This document shows, one piece after another, positions 54,855-64,000 of a DNA stretch of 64,000 bases; within the stretch, counting starts at the first letter, position 1, and the number at the start of each line of letters is the position of its first letter. The position numbers were made by a program, and so were the translations under genes. Source of the DNA: Dinoroseobacter shibae DFL 12 = DSM 16493 (GTDB lineage Bacteria; Pseudomonadota; Alphaproteobacteria; Rhodobacterales; Rhodobacteraceae); contig NC_009952.1 in the NCBI RefSeq assembly GCF_000018145.1, positions 2,232,001 through 2,296,000 of the forward strand, read 5' to 3'. The notes beneath the pieces are model-generated. The model did not search any database and was not told the DNA's origin. It saw nothing but the letters and a program-made list of their open reading frames with translations.

Positions 54855-55850
54855 ATGGCAGCACGCCGCTCCACGAAGAAACCCAACGTCTCGAAAGAGG
54901 ACCTGATGTCCTACTATCGGGAGATGCTGCTGATCCGCAGGTTCGAGGAAAAGGCAGGCCAGCTCTACGGGATGGGTCTGATCGGAGGCTTCTGTCACCT
55001 TTACATCGGCCAGGAAGCGGTGGTCGTCGGCCTCGAAGCCGCCGCCGAAGACGGCGACAAGCGCGTCACGAGCTACCGGGACCACGGCCACATGCTGGCC
55101 TGCGGGATGGACCCCAAGGGTGTGATGGCCGAACTGACCGGACGCGAGGGGGGCTACTCCAAGGGCAAGGGCGGCTCGATGCACATGTTCTCGAAGGAGA
55201 AGCACTTCTATGGCGGGCACGGTATCGTCGGTGCGCAGGTGCCAATCGGCGCTGGGCTAGCGTTTTCGGACAAGTACAGGGGCAATGATCGTGTGACCTT
55301 CGCCTATTTCGGCGACGGTGCCGCGAACCAGGGGCAGGTCTACGAAACCTACAACATGGCAGAGTTGTGGATGCTGCCGGTGGTCTTCGTGATCGAGAAC
55401 AACCAGTACGCGATGGGAACCTCCGTGGCGCGCTCAACCAAGTCACCATCTCTTTGGGAACGGGGCGCGGCCTATGGTATCCCCGGGGAAGAGGTCGACG
55501 GCATGGACGTTCTGGCGGTGAAGGCTGCCGGCGAGAAGGCGGTTGCCCACTGTCGCGCAGGCAAGGGCCCCTACATCCTCGAGGTCAAGACATATCGCTA
55601 CCGAGGGCATTCCATGTCTGATCCCGCGAAGTACCGCACCCGTGAAGAAGTCCAGAAAGTGCGCGAGCAACGCGATGCCATCGAGCATGTGCGCGAGATG
55701 CTCCTGAGCGGCAATCATGCGAGTGAAGATGAGTTGAAGGCAATAGACAAGGAGATCAAGGCCGTGGTCAACGAGGCGGCGGAATTCTCCCGCGAGAGCC
55801 CTGAGCCGGCCCTGTCCGAGCTCTGGACCGACATTTACGCCGAAGCTTGA
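54855..55850 (+). CDS. pdhA: Pyruvate dehydrogenase E1 alpha subunit
   Basis: Alpha chain (331 residues) of the thiamine-diphosphate E1 component that decarboxylates pyruvate. The TPP motif runs from FGDGAANQGQVYETYNMA to VVFVIENNQYAMGT. YRDHGHMLACGMDP and GGSMHMFS are substrate/cofactor blocks, and TYRYRGHSMSDPAKYRT is the loop that carries phosphorylated serines in eukaryotic relatives. The ATG at 54855 with GGGAGGG before it is chosen over one five codons upstream. First gene of pdhABC. Confidence 0.97.
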   Translation: MAARRSTKKPNVSKEDLMSYYREMLLIRRFEEKAGQLYGMGLIGGFCHLYIGQEAVVVGLEAAAEDGDKRVTSYRDHGHMLACGMDPKGVMAELTGREGGYSKGKGGSMHMFSKEKHFYGGHGIVGAQVPIGAGLAFSDKYRGNDRVTFAYFGDGAANQGQVYETYNMAELWMLPVVFVIENNQYAMGTSVARSTKSPSLWERGAAYGIPGEEVDGMDVLAVKAAGEKAVAHCRAGKGPYILEVKTYRYRGHSMSDPAKYRTREEVQKVREQRDAIEHVREMLLSGNHASEDELKAIDKEIKAVVNEAAEFSRESPEPALSELWTDIYAEA

Positions 55851-55862
55851 GGGGAGACGACC

Positions 55863-57218
55863 ATGGCCACAGAAATTCTCATGCCCGCCTTGTCTCCGAC
55901 CATGGAGGAAGGCACGCTGGCGAAATGGTTCGTGAAGGAAGGCGACAGCGTTTCCTCAGGGGACATCCTCGCCGAGATTGAAACCGACAAGGCGACCATG
56001 GAGTTCGAAGCGGTCGATGAAGGGATCATCGGCAAGATCCTGGTCGAAAGCGGCACGGATGGTGTCGCCGTGAACACCGCGATTGCCGTGCTGATCCAGG
56101 ATGGCGAAACCCTCAGCGACACGGTCGCCGCAGCGCCTTCGGATGAGGCGACCGATCAACAGCCCGCGCCTGCCGCGCCGGTGACCCCGGCAAGAATCGT
56201 CATCCCGGACGAGCCGGATTTGCCCCCGGGCACGCAGATGAAATCCATGACCGTGCGCGAAGCTCTGCGCGACGCCATGGCCGAGGAAATGCGCCGGAAC
56301 GAGAACGTATTCCTGATGGGCGAAGAGGTGGCCGAATATCAGGGCGCCTACAAAATCAGCCAAGGTTTGCTGGACGAATTCGGCTCCAAGCGGGTGATCG
56401 ACACGCCGATTACCGAACACGGCTTCGCGGGACTTGCGGTGGGAGCTGCATTTGGAGGGCTCAACCCGATCGTGGAGTTCATGACCTTCAACTTCGCGAT
56501 GCAGGCGATCGACCAGATCATAAACTCCGCGGCCAAGACCCTTTACATGTCCGGCGGCCAGATGGGCTGCCCCATCGTGTTCCGCGGCCCCAATGGCGCG
56601 GCCGCGCGCGTCGCCGCACAACACAGCCAGGACTCCGCCGCATGGTATGCGCATATTCCGGGGCTGAAGGTGGCGATGCCCTACTCCGCCTCCGACGCGA
56701 AAGGCCTGCTGAAATCCGCCATACGCGATCCGAACCCGGTGATCTTCCTGGAGAACGAAATCCTCTACGGCCGCAGTTTCGAAGTGCCCATGATCGACGA
56801 CTACACAGTGCCCTTTGGCAAGGCGCGGATCTGGCGCGAAGGGCGCGATGTCACCATCGTCAGCTTCGGGATCGGCATGACCTACGCGCTCGAAGCCGCG
56901 GATCGGTTGGCCAAGGATGGCATCAGCGCGGAAGTGGTCGATCTGCGGACCCTCCGGCCGCTCGATACCGAAACCGTGATCGCATCGGTGCAGAAAACCA
57001 ACCGTTGCGTGACTGTCGAGGAAGGCTTCCCGGTGGCCTCCATCGGAAACCACATCTCGGCCGTTTTGATGCAGGAAGCGTTCGACTATCTCGATGCGCC
57101 CGTGATCAACCTGACCGGCAAGGATGTCCCGATGCCCTATGCCGCAAACCTCGAAAAACTGGCCCTTGTGACGACCGATGAAGTGATTGAGGCCGTTCAC
57201 AAGGTTACGTACCGCTGA
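55863..57218 (+). CDS. pdhB: Pyruvate dehydrogenase E1 beta subunit with N-terminal lipoyl domain
   Basis: Beta chain of 451 residues, longer than a plain E1-beta (about 325) because it starts with a complete lipoyl domain (about 1-80) with the lipoylated lysine K43 in ETDKATME. An Ala/Pro linker (80-120) leads to the E1-beta domain ([22 protein letters not shown] onward, in part; [23 protein letters not shown]). The first 50 residues differ from those of PdhC at only two positions. Such lipoyl-bearing E1-beta is known in alphaproteobacteria. It lies 12 bases after pdhA. Confidence 0.96.
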   Translation: MATEILMPALSPTMEEGTLAKWFVKEGDSVSSGDILAEIETDKATMEFEAVDEGIIGKILVESGTDGVAVNTAIAVLIQDGETLSDTVAAAPSDEATDQQPAPAAPVTPARIVIPDEPDLPPGTQMKSMTVREALRDAMAEEMRRNENVFLMGEEVAEYQGAYKISQGLLDEFGSKRVIDTPITEHGFAGLAVGAAFGGLNPIVEFMTFNFAMQAIDQIINSAAKTLYMSGGQMGCPIVFRGPNGAAARVAAQHSQDSAAWYAHIPGLKVAMPYSASDAKGLLKSAIRDPNPVIFLENEILYGRSFEVPMIDDYTVPFGKARIWREGRDVTIVSFGIGMTYALEAADRLAKDGISAEVVDLRTLRPLDTETVIASVQKTNRCVTVEEGFPVASIGNHISAVLMQEAFDYLDAPVINLTGKDVPMPYAANLEKLALVTTDEVIEAVHKVTYR

Positions 57219-57231
57219 GGGAGGGGTAGGG

Positions 57232-58494
57232 ATGGCTACCGAGATTCTGATGCCTGCGCTGTCTCCGACCATGGAGGAAGGCACGCTCGCGAAATGGATG
57301 GTCAAGGAAGGCGACAGCGTCTCGTCCGGAGACCTGCTCGCCGAAATCGAGACCGACAAGGCCACGATGGAGTTCGAGGCTGTTGATGATGGCATCATCG
57401 GCAAGATCCTCGTTGCTGCGGGCACGGACGATGTGAAGGTCAACACGCTCATCGCGATCCTGCTCGAAGAGGGCGAGGAGCTCGGCGCGGAGAAGCCTGC
57501 GGAGCAACCGCCGGAGCCCGCCTCCGTCCAACAAGAGGCCGCCCCGCAAGAGACTGCCAAAGCACCGCCGCCAAAAACCGGAGATCGTGTGTTCGCCAGC
57601 CCCCTCGCCCGGCGCCTGGCAAAACAGAAAGGTCTGGACCTTTCCGAGATCCGGGGCTCAGGTCCGCATGGCCGCATCGTGAAGGCAGATGTAGATGCCG
57701 CAGAACAGCCGGCTGCCGTTCCGGAACAGGCTGCCGCACCCCAAACCCGCCAGCCAGAGGGTCCGAAATCGGCTTCGTCCGTAGCATCGATCTTCGCGGA
57801 TCGTCCCTTCACCGAAGTTTCGCTCGATGGCATGCGAAAGACCATCGCCGCGCGCCTGACGGAGGCCAAACAGACGATCCCGCATTTCTACCTGCGCAGA
57901 GCGGCCAATCTTGATGCCCTGCTGACTTTCCGAACCGAGTTGAATGCGCAACTCGCGCCCAGCGGCAAGAAACTGAGCGTCAATGATTTCGTGATAAAGG
58001 CCTGTGCCCGAGCACTGCAGAGCGTGCCCCACGCCAATGCTGTCTGGGCAGAGGACCGCATCCTGCAGATGCAGAGGTCCGATGTCGCGGTTGCAGTGGC
58101 GATCGAGGGCGGCCTGTTCACGCCCGTGATCAAGGATGCGGATCAAAAGTCGATTTCCGCCCTTTCAGAGGAAATGAAAGACCTCGCAGCCCGCGCGCGC
58201 GAGCGCAAACTTGCGCCGAGTGAATATGTCGGCGGTACCTTCGCCATTTCCAATCTCGGCATGTTCGGAATCGAGAATTTCGACGCGGTGATCAACCCAC
58301 CCCACGGGGCCATTCTCGCCGTGGGGGCAGGTGTCAAAAAGCCGACCGTCGACGCGGATGGGGCTGTAACAGTTGCGACGCAGATGTCCATGACGCTGTC
58401 GGTGGACCACCGCGTCATCGACGGCTCGGTTGGCGCCGCACTTCTGGCAGAGATCGTATCAGGCCTCGAAAACCCGCTTCTTCTTCTGGCATAG
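57232..58494 (+). CDS. pdhC: Dihydrolipoamide acetyltransferase (E2)
   Basis: Core E2 of 420 residues: one lipoyl domain (1-80, lysine K43), a linker, a peripheral-subunit-binding domain ([32 protein letters not shown] in register, about 118-150) and the catalytic acyltransferase domain with the active-site [11 protein letters not shown] near the C-terminus. Transfers acetyl to CoA and binds E1 and E3. No lpdA (E3) follows; cysE is convergent 14 bases after the stop, so E3 must be encoded elsewhere. Confidence 0.97.
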   Translation: MATEILMPALSPTMEEGTLAKWMVKEGDSVSSGDLLAEIETDKATMEFEAVDDGIIGKILVAAGTDDVKVNTLIAILLEEGEELGAEKPAEQPPEPASVQQEAAPQETAKAPPPKTGDRVFASPLARRLAKQKGLDLSEIRGSGPHGRIVKADVDAAEQPAAVPEQAAAPQTRQPEGPKSASSVASIFADRPFTEVSLDGMRKTIAARLTEAKQTIPHFYLRRAANLDALLTFRTELNAQLAPSGKKLSVNDFVIKACARALQSVPHANAVWAEDRILQMQRSDVAVAVAIEGGLFTPVIKDADQKSISALSEEMKDLAARARERKLAPSEYVGGTFAISNLGMFGIENFDAVINPPHGAILAVGAGVKKPTVDADGAVTVATQMSMTLSVDHRVIDGSVGAALLAEIVSGLENPLLLLA

Positions 58495-58508
58495 GCGCGT
58501 TTTACGCT

Positions 58509-59318
58509 TCAGATGGATTCTGACAGAAGCTGATCCATGGTGACCGAGGGCTGCGCGCAACCAGCCTCCCCAACGATCTTGGCCGGAACGCCCGCAACAG
58601 TCTTGCAGGGCGGCACGTCACTCAGAACCACAGAGCCCGCCGCGATGCGGGAACAGTGACCGATCGTGATATTGCCCAACACATGCGCGCCGGCCCCGAT
58701 CAGAACGCCATCGCCGATTTTCGGGTGACGATCATCATCTTCCTTGCCGGTCCCGCCCAGGGTCACGGAATGCAGCATGGAGACATTGTCTCCCACCACG
58801 GCCGTCTCCCCTATCACGATCGAATGGGCATGGTCGATCATGATCCCCTGCCCGATCTTCGCAGCGGGATGGATATCGACACCGAACACTTCGCTGACCC
58901 GCATCTGCACGAAATACGCAAGGTCATGCCGCCCTTGGCTGTAAAGCCAATGCCCCACGCGATAAGCTTGAACCGCCTGGAAACCCTTGAAGTACAACAA
59001 AGGTTGCATCAAGCGATGGCACGCCGGATCCCGCTCGTAAACAGCAACCAGGTCAGCACGCGCCGCAACCCCAAGTGTTGCATCCGATGCAAACGCGTCA
59101 TCGACGAGTTGGCGCAGCGTTTGGGCAGACATCTCCGGCGACGAAAGCTTCAGTGTAATCCTGTAGGCCAGAGCCGCCTCAAACGTTGCATGATGCAAGA
59201 TGCTTGAATGGACAAGCCCTCCCAGCAGTTGCTCGTCCGCCACGGCCAGACGGGCTTCTTCACCGATCCGGTGCCAGACCGGATCAACTGCTTTCAGCGA
59301 TTTCGACGCTTTGCCCAT
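58509..59318 (-). CDS. cysE: Serine O-acetyltransferase
   Basis: First step of cysteine synthesis: serine + acetyl-CoA to O-acetylserine. The 269-residue protein has the N-terminal helical SATase domain (VWHRIGEEARLAVADEQLLGGLVHSSIL, in part) and a left-handed beta-helix of hexapeptide repeats (GVDIHPAAKIGQGIMIDHAH, GDNVSMLHSVTLGGTG, IGAGAHVLGNITIG). The C-terminal tail ends in SESI; a terminal Ile is the residue by which SATases dock OASS. The ATG at 59318 is chosen. The gene borders the GTA cluster, an arrangement I recall from other Rhodobacterales. Confidence 0.96.
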   Translation of the reverse strand: MGKASKSLKAVDPVWHRIGEEARLAVADEQLLGGLVHSSILHHATFEAALAYRITLKLSSPEMSAQTLRQLVDDAFASDATLGVAARADLVAVYERDPACHRLMQPLLYFKGFQAVQAYRVGHWLYSQGRHDLAYFVQMRVSEVFGVDIHPAAKIGQGIMIDHAHSIVIGETAVVGDNVSMLHSVTLGGTGKEDDDRHPKIGDGVLIGAGAHVLGNITIGHCSRIAAGSVVLSDVPPCKTVAGVPAKIVGEAGCAQPSVTMDQLLSESI

Positions 59319-59380
59319 CCCGTGAACTCCAATACTCTGTGCAAAACAGGTAAGGAATTCGAGGCCACCTCGCAAGTCGT

Positions 59381-59689
59381 CTATCGGTTCGGAGCGCCGC
59401 CTCTCTGCGCCTGAAGACCGCGCCACGCACGCAACGCACTGAATACGCTGCAAAACTCCGCGCTCAACTCAGACACGACGTCGCGCGACATATCGCAAGC
59501 ACTGGGTGCGGGCGGGAGCACCGGTTGATACTCCCGCGCCTTCCGCCCGCCCAGACGCTTGGCGATCTTGTGATGGACATGCGCCGCAGAAAACAGCTCG
59601 AGGCAAAACCGTTCTTGGTCTTCGTACGGGATCGACACCAAGGATCGTGCAAGTGTCACGACCTCCTCAAGACCGAGCCGCTGCATCAC
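59381..59689 (-). CDS. Small GTA-linked conserved protein (DUF7742-like)
   Basis: Protein of 101-102 residues starting MMQRLGLEEVVTLARSLVSIP; the ARSL-x-S/A-IP pattern followed by a helix resembles the small DUF7742-type proteins encoded at the end of GTA clusters. It is mostly helical and has no catalytic motif. Its start overlaps the stop of the DUF2793 gene (ATG 59689 or 59686 versus stop at 59686), so the two are coupled. Function unknown. Confidence 0.65.
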   Translation of the reverse strand: MMQRLGLEEVVTLARSLVSIPYEDQERFCLELFSAAHVHHKIAKRLGGRKAREYQPVLPPAPSACDMSRDVVSELSAEFCSVFSALRAWRGLQAQRGGAPNR

Positions 59690-60393
59690 ACAAGGTCTGG
59701 AATGTCGATCTGAAGCATGTGGATCACGAACCGCACCGCACCGCCCGAAAACGCGCCATTCTCGGGCGTCAGGATCAGTGGCGTGTCCGCGTAGTAAGCC
59801 AAGGGCGCGCCGGTCAGCCCCCGCACGAAGGAATTGTGCGCCGTTCCAAACCCGGATCCGTAGCGATTGTCGGAGCCTCCCGCACCAAGCCGCCAGGATG
59901 TCAAATTGCCTGTGATTTCATCTGACACGCGCGCGGTGACACCAATCACCGAGGACTGCGCAGGGATAACGACCGTGGTGTCCTGAGCACCACCACTCTG
60001 GACAGTATGCTCGAATTCGATCGCCTCGAATCTCGGCCCGGCACCGGCCGCTCCTGGGCCGACGGACACCCAGCCGCTGCCATCGAAAACGCAAAGCGCG
60101 CCGAGTTCGACCACCCACGCCTGCCAGCCCGGTCGCGGCGTGATCGTAACCCAACCGCCATTGCTCCGCAGCGCGAGCTTGCCAGGCAAGGCTTGCCAGG
60201 GAGGCTGCGCACCCTGCGGCACCGCGTACACCTCCCCATCCTCTGCATCATTGGGTGGCACGGTTTCGGACAGCGACTGCAAAACAAGCTGCGAGACCGC
60301 GTCGAGCCGCAGCAAGCTCTCATTCACCGTTACGTGCTTCTGCGCCTGCGCCGCCTCGACGAAGGGCAGTTCGATATTGGGGCTGTTAGCCAT
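59686..60393 (-). CDS. DUF2793 protein, GTA tail-fibre-like
   Basis: Protein of 235 residues. The N-terminal half (NIELPFVEAAQAQKHVTVNE, 20 residues, then QPPWQALPGKLALRSNGGWVTITPRPGWQ in part) is the DUF2793 signature, known from a GTA/phage tail-fibre or receptor-binding protein. The C-terminal half (GVTARVSDEITGNLTSWRLGAGGSDNRYGSG in part) resembles a trimeric fibre-tip domain. Its ATG at 60393 overlaps the stop of the gp15 gene by 8 bases, which places it in the late GTA operon. It probably helps the particle bind recipient cells. Confidence 0.85.
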   Translation of the reverse strand: MANSPNIELPFVEAAQAQKHVTVNESLLRLDAVSQLVLQSLSETVPPNDAEDGEVYAVPQGAQPPWQALPGKLALRSNGGWVTITPRPGWQAWVVELGALCVFDGSGWVSVGPGAAGAGPRFEAIEFEHTVQSGGAQDTTVVIPAQSSVIGVTARVSDEITGNLTSWRLGAGGSDNRYGSGFGTAHNSFVRGLTGAPLAYYADTPLILTPENGAFSGGAVRFVIHMLQIDIPDLV

Positions 60394-63300
60394 AGAAGAT
60401 AGTCCTTCCGAAAGAGCCTGGACCAAACCGGTCGGAAATCTGTGCAACTTCGAGAATGGCCCCGGCTGGCGCGCCATCCTCCGCATACATCTCCGCGGTG
60501 TAGTCCCAAACTGTCTGAGTTACCGTGACCTCACGCAAAAGCGTCTCATCGAGGGCACGCACACGCACCAAGTAACGTTCCGTCGACTCGCCGAGGGGTA
60601 TCTCTTCCAGGTCCCAGCGGTCCCCATCAATCCGTGCGCGCCTGACAAAACTCACCCGGACGCCATCCGCCGAATACCGAGCCGTAACATGCACCGGCGC
60701 ATAAGGTCGAAGACCAATGCCCGAAAACGCTTCGGACACGTGGATGAAGGTCGGGTCATCTATGGGGCGTTGCGCCGGCCCGATCCGGTAGTGCCTCGGC
60801 AAACCGACGGCCTGGGATGCCAAGTTCACCTGCTCCACCGCGCCATTGATCAAGACAACGTAGCTGCCGGTCGGCCAGATATCGGCCATGTCCGTCTCGG
60901 TCCCCAGTTGCCCGCGCAAGCGGTTCGACAACTCGAAAGTGTCAGCTGCGACAAGCTCGGCGGTCTGGAACTGGAACAACTCCCAACCTGAGGCAGAGCC
61001 CGACCCGATGGCCACCAGATTTGCGCCGCGCAGAACCGCTTCTGTGTCAACCGAGTTGAACTGACCGGAGGTGAGCCTGACCCGAAGCGGCGCCCCAAGG
61101 TCCCATATCCCCGGCCGCGCCCGCGGAAGATCCGTCTCCGTGACCCCGAGGGTCGCGGGTGATCCAACGAACTTCTCGAGTTCGTACCCTGCGTCCTCCG
61201 CTGAACTGTACACCGCAACACTGCCTGGCCAGGGCCGCGCCGTCACGGCGAGATGAGGCGCATGGGGCACCTCGTCCCCCGTGATGAGGGGCAGATCCAG
61301 AAAGACCGGGAAAACCGGAACGGGCGGCGAGAAGGGCTTGACCGGAGGAAGCTCCTCCACCGCGTCGCTCGCCGTGTAGACCGTGTCCGAAACCCGAACC
61401 GCATCTATGCTACGCTGCAGGCCTTCTTCGATCCGATCCACCCGAAACAGAGCCGAACCCCCCGATCCATGGGGAAGCTGGAGGGTTTCTCCGGCTTTGA
61501 TATCCGACCGCGACGGCGGCAAGGCAAACCGCGCGGTCTCTCTTGCAACACGCGATTCCGCCAACCACCGTTCGACGATGGCCTTACCCTCCGAGTAGGT
61601 CAGGCTGATCGGAAAGCTGGACTGCGACACGATGTTGGATGTCTCATCCGGGAAGAGCGCCTCCGCAGACCGGGTGGCATAGTCCCCGCCCTCTTCGATG
61701 TACCGCAGCTGAACACGCCCGGACAATTCCGCATTGGGCGCGCGCGTCAGTTGCAATACCCCTTCGAGGTCACTGTCCACCGCGAAGAGGTCAGGGTCCA
61801 CCTCGGTCGCTCTTTCCTGCCTGCGGCTTCGGAACACGAGGGTCCCGTTTCGCTCCACCGCTTCGAAGCCATGCGCCAGCATCAGGGGTTGCAGGGATGC
61901 ACGGGCTGACGAGATGTTGTCCACGACGTAGCCACGGACCAGACCCGCCAATTCGCTCACATCGACCTCGGTTACTCCAGCCCGCAGGCAGATTTCCCTG
62001 ACGACTTCCGCCAGCGACTGCGCCGTGATCCGACCGCCGATCCAGTGGCCACGGGCATAGTTCGGCGAATCCGCCCAAAGGACGCCGTTATTCGGGAAAT
62101 ACGGCCAGGGCCGAGCGTCCCAGGCCCAGGCGTGGATACGCTCCGTATCCAGCATCCGCCCCTCATACAGATCGGAACTCGGGTTGTTGTCAGGGTCCGT
62201 CCAGTAGCCCAGCGTGGCGTCGTAGTAGGCCTGTTGGATCAGATCATCGCGTCGACCATCCGAGAACCATGGCAACGCGGACTCCGACGAACGAATGTCC
62301 ACGAACTTGTTGGGCTGGTTCGTAGCCTTGTCGACCGCCGCACAGCCAACTTCCGTGAACCAGATCGGCTTGCTGCCCGGCACCCAAGGGCTATGCTGCG
62401 CTTGGCGTTCGCCATTGATCCGGTCATGGTGATGGTTCGACCACCACCCAACCAGATCCTTGTAGCGGAACACCCAAGGCTCCCCGGCCAGACCGTCTTC
62501 GATGGGTGTGCGTATCTGTGCGCGGCGGTCGGACTCGGAGGCATAGAACCAGTCGTACCCTTCCCCTCCGGCAACCCCGTCCCGAAGGTATGCCGCGTTG
62601 TAGATCGACCCGGCATCCCCGTCCGCATGATCCAGCCCGTCACGCCAATCGGATAGGGGCATGTAGTTGTCGATCCCGATGAAGTCGATCGCCTCGTCCG
62701 CCCAAAGCGGGTCAAGGTGGAAGAACACATCGCCCGAGCCATCCTGAGGATGGTACCCGAAATACTCCGACCAATCGGCGGCATACCCGATCTTGGTCTC
62801 GTTCCCCAGGATCGCACGGACGTCCCGCGCCAGATCGCGCAAGGCTTCCACCGCCGGGAAGCTGTTGTCGGCTCCACGAATTTGCGTCAGGGCCCGCATC
62901 TCCGACCCGATGCAGAATGCATCGACACCACCCGCCGCCGCGCACAGCCGCGCATAGTGGAGAATGAAGTGCCGGTACTTCCAATCCACGCCCGAATTCC
63001 ACGATACCGAATTGCCCGAGATCGCGATATCGGACGCCGACGCATTCCCGAAAAACCGCGCCACTTCGGTCTCTGCATCCGCGGTACCGTCGGGCGAGCC
63101 GTCCTGGCCCGGGGCGAGCGAGCTTGTGATACGCCCGCGCCAAGGCAAGACCGGCTGGCCCGGCTGCCCGGAATAGGGGTTCGGCAAATCATTGCCCGCA
63201 AGCTGCTCCATCAGGATAAAGGGATAGAAAACAACGCTCTTGCCCGCGTCTTTCAATGCCAAAATCGCTTCGATGACCGACCGATCGCAGGGCGTACCGC

Positions 63301-64000
63301 CATAGATCTGCGCGCCATCCACGCGCGGTACTTCCATCAGATCGTCCCGCGCAAAGCTGCCCACGCGATAGGGCATCTGGACCCCTTCGTATCGCTTCTG
63401 ATCTACCTTCGGGCGTAGCTCGCACTCTCCGCAGCGCAGATCGTTCCCGAACCAACTCACCACCAGCAAGGCCGAATTGCAGTTCGGCAAATCCCGCTGA
63501 AGGCTCTGCAACGAGACATCGAAATCGGTCTCGGCCCCGGGCGTGTTGATATTGATCGAGGTGTTGGCACCCGGCCCCGAGGTCCAGTGCACAGGCGTCG
63601 TCGCCAGCGCGTATTCCCCCGTCCCCGGGATCATCGCCACACCCGGTATCCGGCTTGCAAGCGGCGGCGCGCCGCCCTCCGGCTGGGCAGGACGGAAGAC
63701 CTCGAAGCTGAACTGCGGCACCCGGTTGCCATACTGCCCCAGGTCCAGATCCTCGATCACGACATAGGCGGTGCCGCGAAATGCCGGCACGCTGCCTGCA
63801 CCTTCGACTGCCTCGATCTTGGGGTCCGGCGTCTGATCATGCGCGCCATAGTACACCCGCAGGTTCAGATCACTTTGCGAGATTTCAACGCCATCGGCCC
63901 ACACCCGGCCCACACTCTGGATCTCGCCTTCACAGAGCGCGATTGCTAGGCTCACGGTATAGGTGAAACTGGTCACCTTCGGCCGCGCCGGTGCGCCCTT
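60386..64000 (-). CDS. GTA host-specificity/tail-tip protein gp15 (5' end outside window)
   Basis: The reading frame is open to the right edge with no plausible start; the GTG at 63976 lies inside conserved sequence (TSFTYTVSLAIALCEGEI), so the gene continues beyond the window. The visible 1204 residues include the GTA TIM-barrel-like domain (GIDNYMPLSDWRDG; WFTEVGCAAVDKATNQPNKF in part; AWAWDARPWPYFP), then a phage-tail baseplate domain and a C-terminal domain. It corresponds to the large tail-tip protein (gp15) of Rhodobacter capsulatus GTA, which contacts the recipient cell envelope. Stop overlaps the DUF2793 gene. Confidence 0.95.
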   Translation of the reverse strand, partial: KGAPARPKVTSFTYTVSLAIALCEGEIQSVGRVWADGVEISQSDLNLRVYYGAHDQTPDPKIEAVEGAGSVPAFRGTAYVVIEDLDLGQYGNRVPQFSFEVFRPAQPEGGAPPLASRIPGVAMIPGTGEYALATTPVHWTSGPGANTSININTPGAETDFDVSLQSLQRDLPNCNSALLVVSWFGNDLRCGECELRPKVDQKRYEGVQMPYRVGSFARDDLMEVPRVDGAQIYGGTPCDRSVIEAILALKDAGKSVVFYPFILMEQLAGNDLPNPYSGQPGQPVLPWRGRITSSLAPGQDGSPDGTADAETEVARFFGNASASDIAISGNSVSWNSGVDWKYRHFILHYARLCAAAGGVDAFCIGSEMRALTQIRGADNSFPAVEALRDLARDVRAILGNETKIGYAADWSEYFGYHPQDGSGDVFFHLDPLWADEAIDFIGIDNYMPLSDWRDGLDHADGDAGSIYNAAYLRDGVAGGEGYDWFYASESDRRAQIRTPIEDGLAGEPWVFRYKDLVGWWSNHHHDRINGERQAQHSPWVPGSKPIWFTEVGCAAVDKATNQPNKFVDIRSSESALPWFSDGRRDDLIQQAYYDATLGYWTDPDNNPSSDLYEGRMLDTERIHAWAWDARPWPYFPNNGVLWADSPNYARGHWIGGRITAQSLAEVVREICLRAGVTEVDVSELAGLVRGYVVDNISSARASLQPLMLAHGFEAVERNGTLVFRSRRQERATEVDPDLFAVDSDLEGVLQLTRAPNAELSGRVQLRYIEEGGDYATRSAEALFPDETSNIVSQSSFPISLTYSEGKAIVERWLAESRVARETARFALPPSRSDIKAGETLQLPHGSGGSALFRVDRIEEGLQRSIDAVRVSDTVYTASDAVEELPPVKPFSPPVPVFPVFLDLPLITGDEVPHAPHLAVTARPWPGSVAVYSSAEDAGYELEKFVGSPATLGVTETDLPRARPGIWDLGAPLRVRLTSGQFNSVDTEAVLRGANLVAIGSGSASGWELFQFQTAELVAADTFELSNRLRGQLGTETDMADIWPTGSYVVLINGAVEQVNLASQAVGLPRHYRIGPAQRPIDDPTFIHVSEAFSGIGLRPYAPVHVTARYSADGVRVSFVRRARIDGDRWDLEEIPLGESTERYLVRVRALDETLLREVTVTQTVWDYTAEMYAEDGAPAGAILEVAQISDRFGPGSFGRTIFYG

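Noticed and set aside
60386-63976. Start of the GTA gp15 gene at the GTG at 63976
   Set aside because: The frame is open to the window edge and the residues around this GTG are conserved internal sequence, so the gene is 5'-truncated by the window.

Overview
The window reads as chromosomal DNA of a GC-rich marine alphaproteobacterium of the Rhodobacterales (Roseobacter group). The clues are the distal end of a Rhodobacter-type gene transfer agent (GTA) cluster at the right edge, a cupin DMSP-lyase-like gene, an alphaproteobacterial pyruvate dehydrogenase operon whose E1-beta carries a lipoyl domain, a Fur/Mur regulator without the CxxC pair, and strong GC-ending codon use. I cannot name the species from sequence reading alone. 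About 57 protein genes are supported. I saw no rRNA, tRNA, CRISPR array, intact insertion sequence or complete prophage.

Left edge (1-2211): one small predicted membrane protein, then about 1.4 kb without a convincing gene. This stretch holds an iteron-like array built on TATAGGACAGA, followed by an AT-rich tract and a GC-rich tract with only unrecognisable overlapping ORFs. The array looks like a plasmid-type origin or an operator array.

Catabolic region (2212-26787): a CPA1 antiporter fused to a cyclic-nucleotide-binding domain, a D-threonine aldolase/D-serine dehydratase-like enzyme and psuG lead into a large methylamine-catabolism block. The minus-strand operon soxB-soxD-soxA-soxG-glyA-sdaA-purU encodes tetrameric sarcosine oxidase and the enzymes that convert its glycine and C1 products to serine, pyruvate and formate. 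It is divergent from a GbdR-like AraC regulator. A BCCT carrier follows, then a minus-strand operon of creatininase plus a complete spermidine-type ABC importer, a divergent LysR regulator, and creatinase. Together these predict a continuous route creatinine -> creatine -> sarcosine (+ urea) -> glycine -> serine -> pyruvate, with its own uptake system and two regulators. A DMSP-lyase-like cupin lies directly downstream of creatinase.

Housekeeping region (26957-58494): pqiA-like, radA, cvpA, an NTF2-like gene, purF-DUF1284, bioY, an SDR, surE-pcm-nlpD, two EamA transporters, an NhaP-type antiporter, a DUF533 gene, fur/mur, pirin, threonine aldolase, eno, a PRC-barrel protein, DUF985 cupin, anmK, tyrS, DUF3179, two cyclophilins, pgk, class I fda, ftsB, and pdhA-pdhB-pdhC. 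Glycolytic genes cluster loosely (eno; pgk-fda; then ftsB-pdhABC). Three convergent junctions in this region carry a family of perfect or near-perfect 20-bp palindromes in modular arrangements, the most unusual non-coding structure in the window.

Right edge (58509-64000): cysE, a small DUF7742-like gene, a DUF2793 tail-fibre-like gene and the 5'-truncated GTA host-specificity/tail-tip protein (gp15). The rest of the GTA structural cluster is expected to continue to the right of the window.
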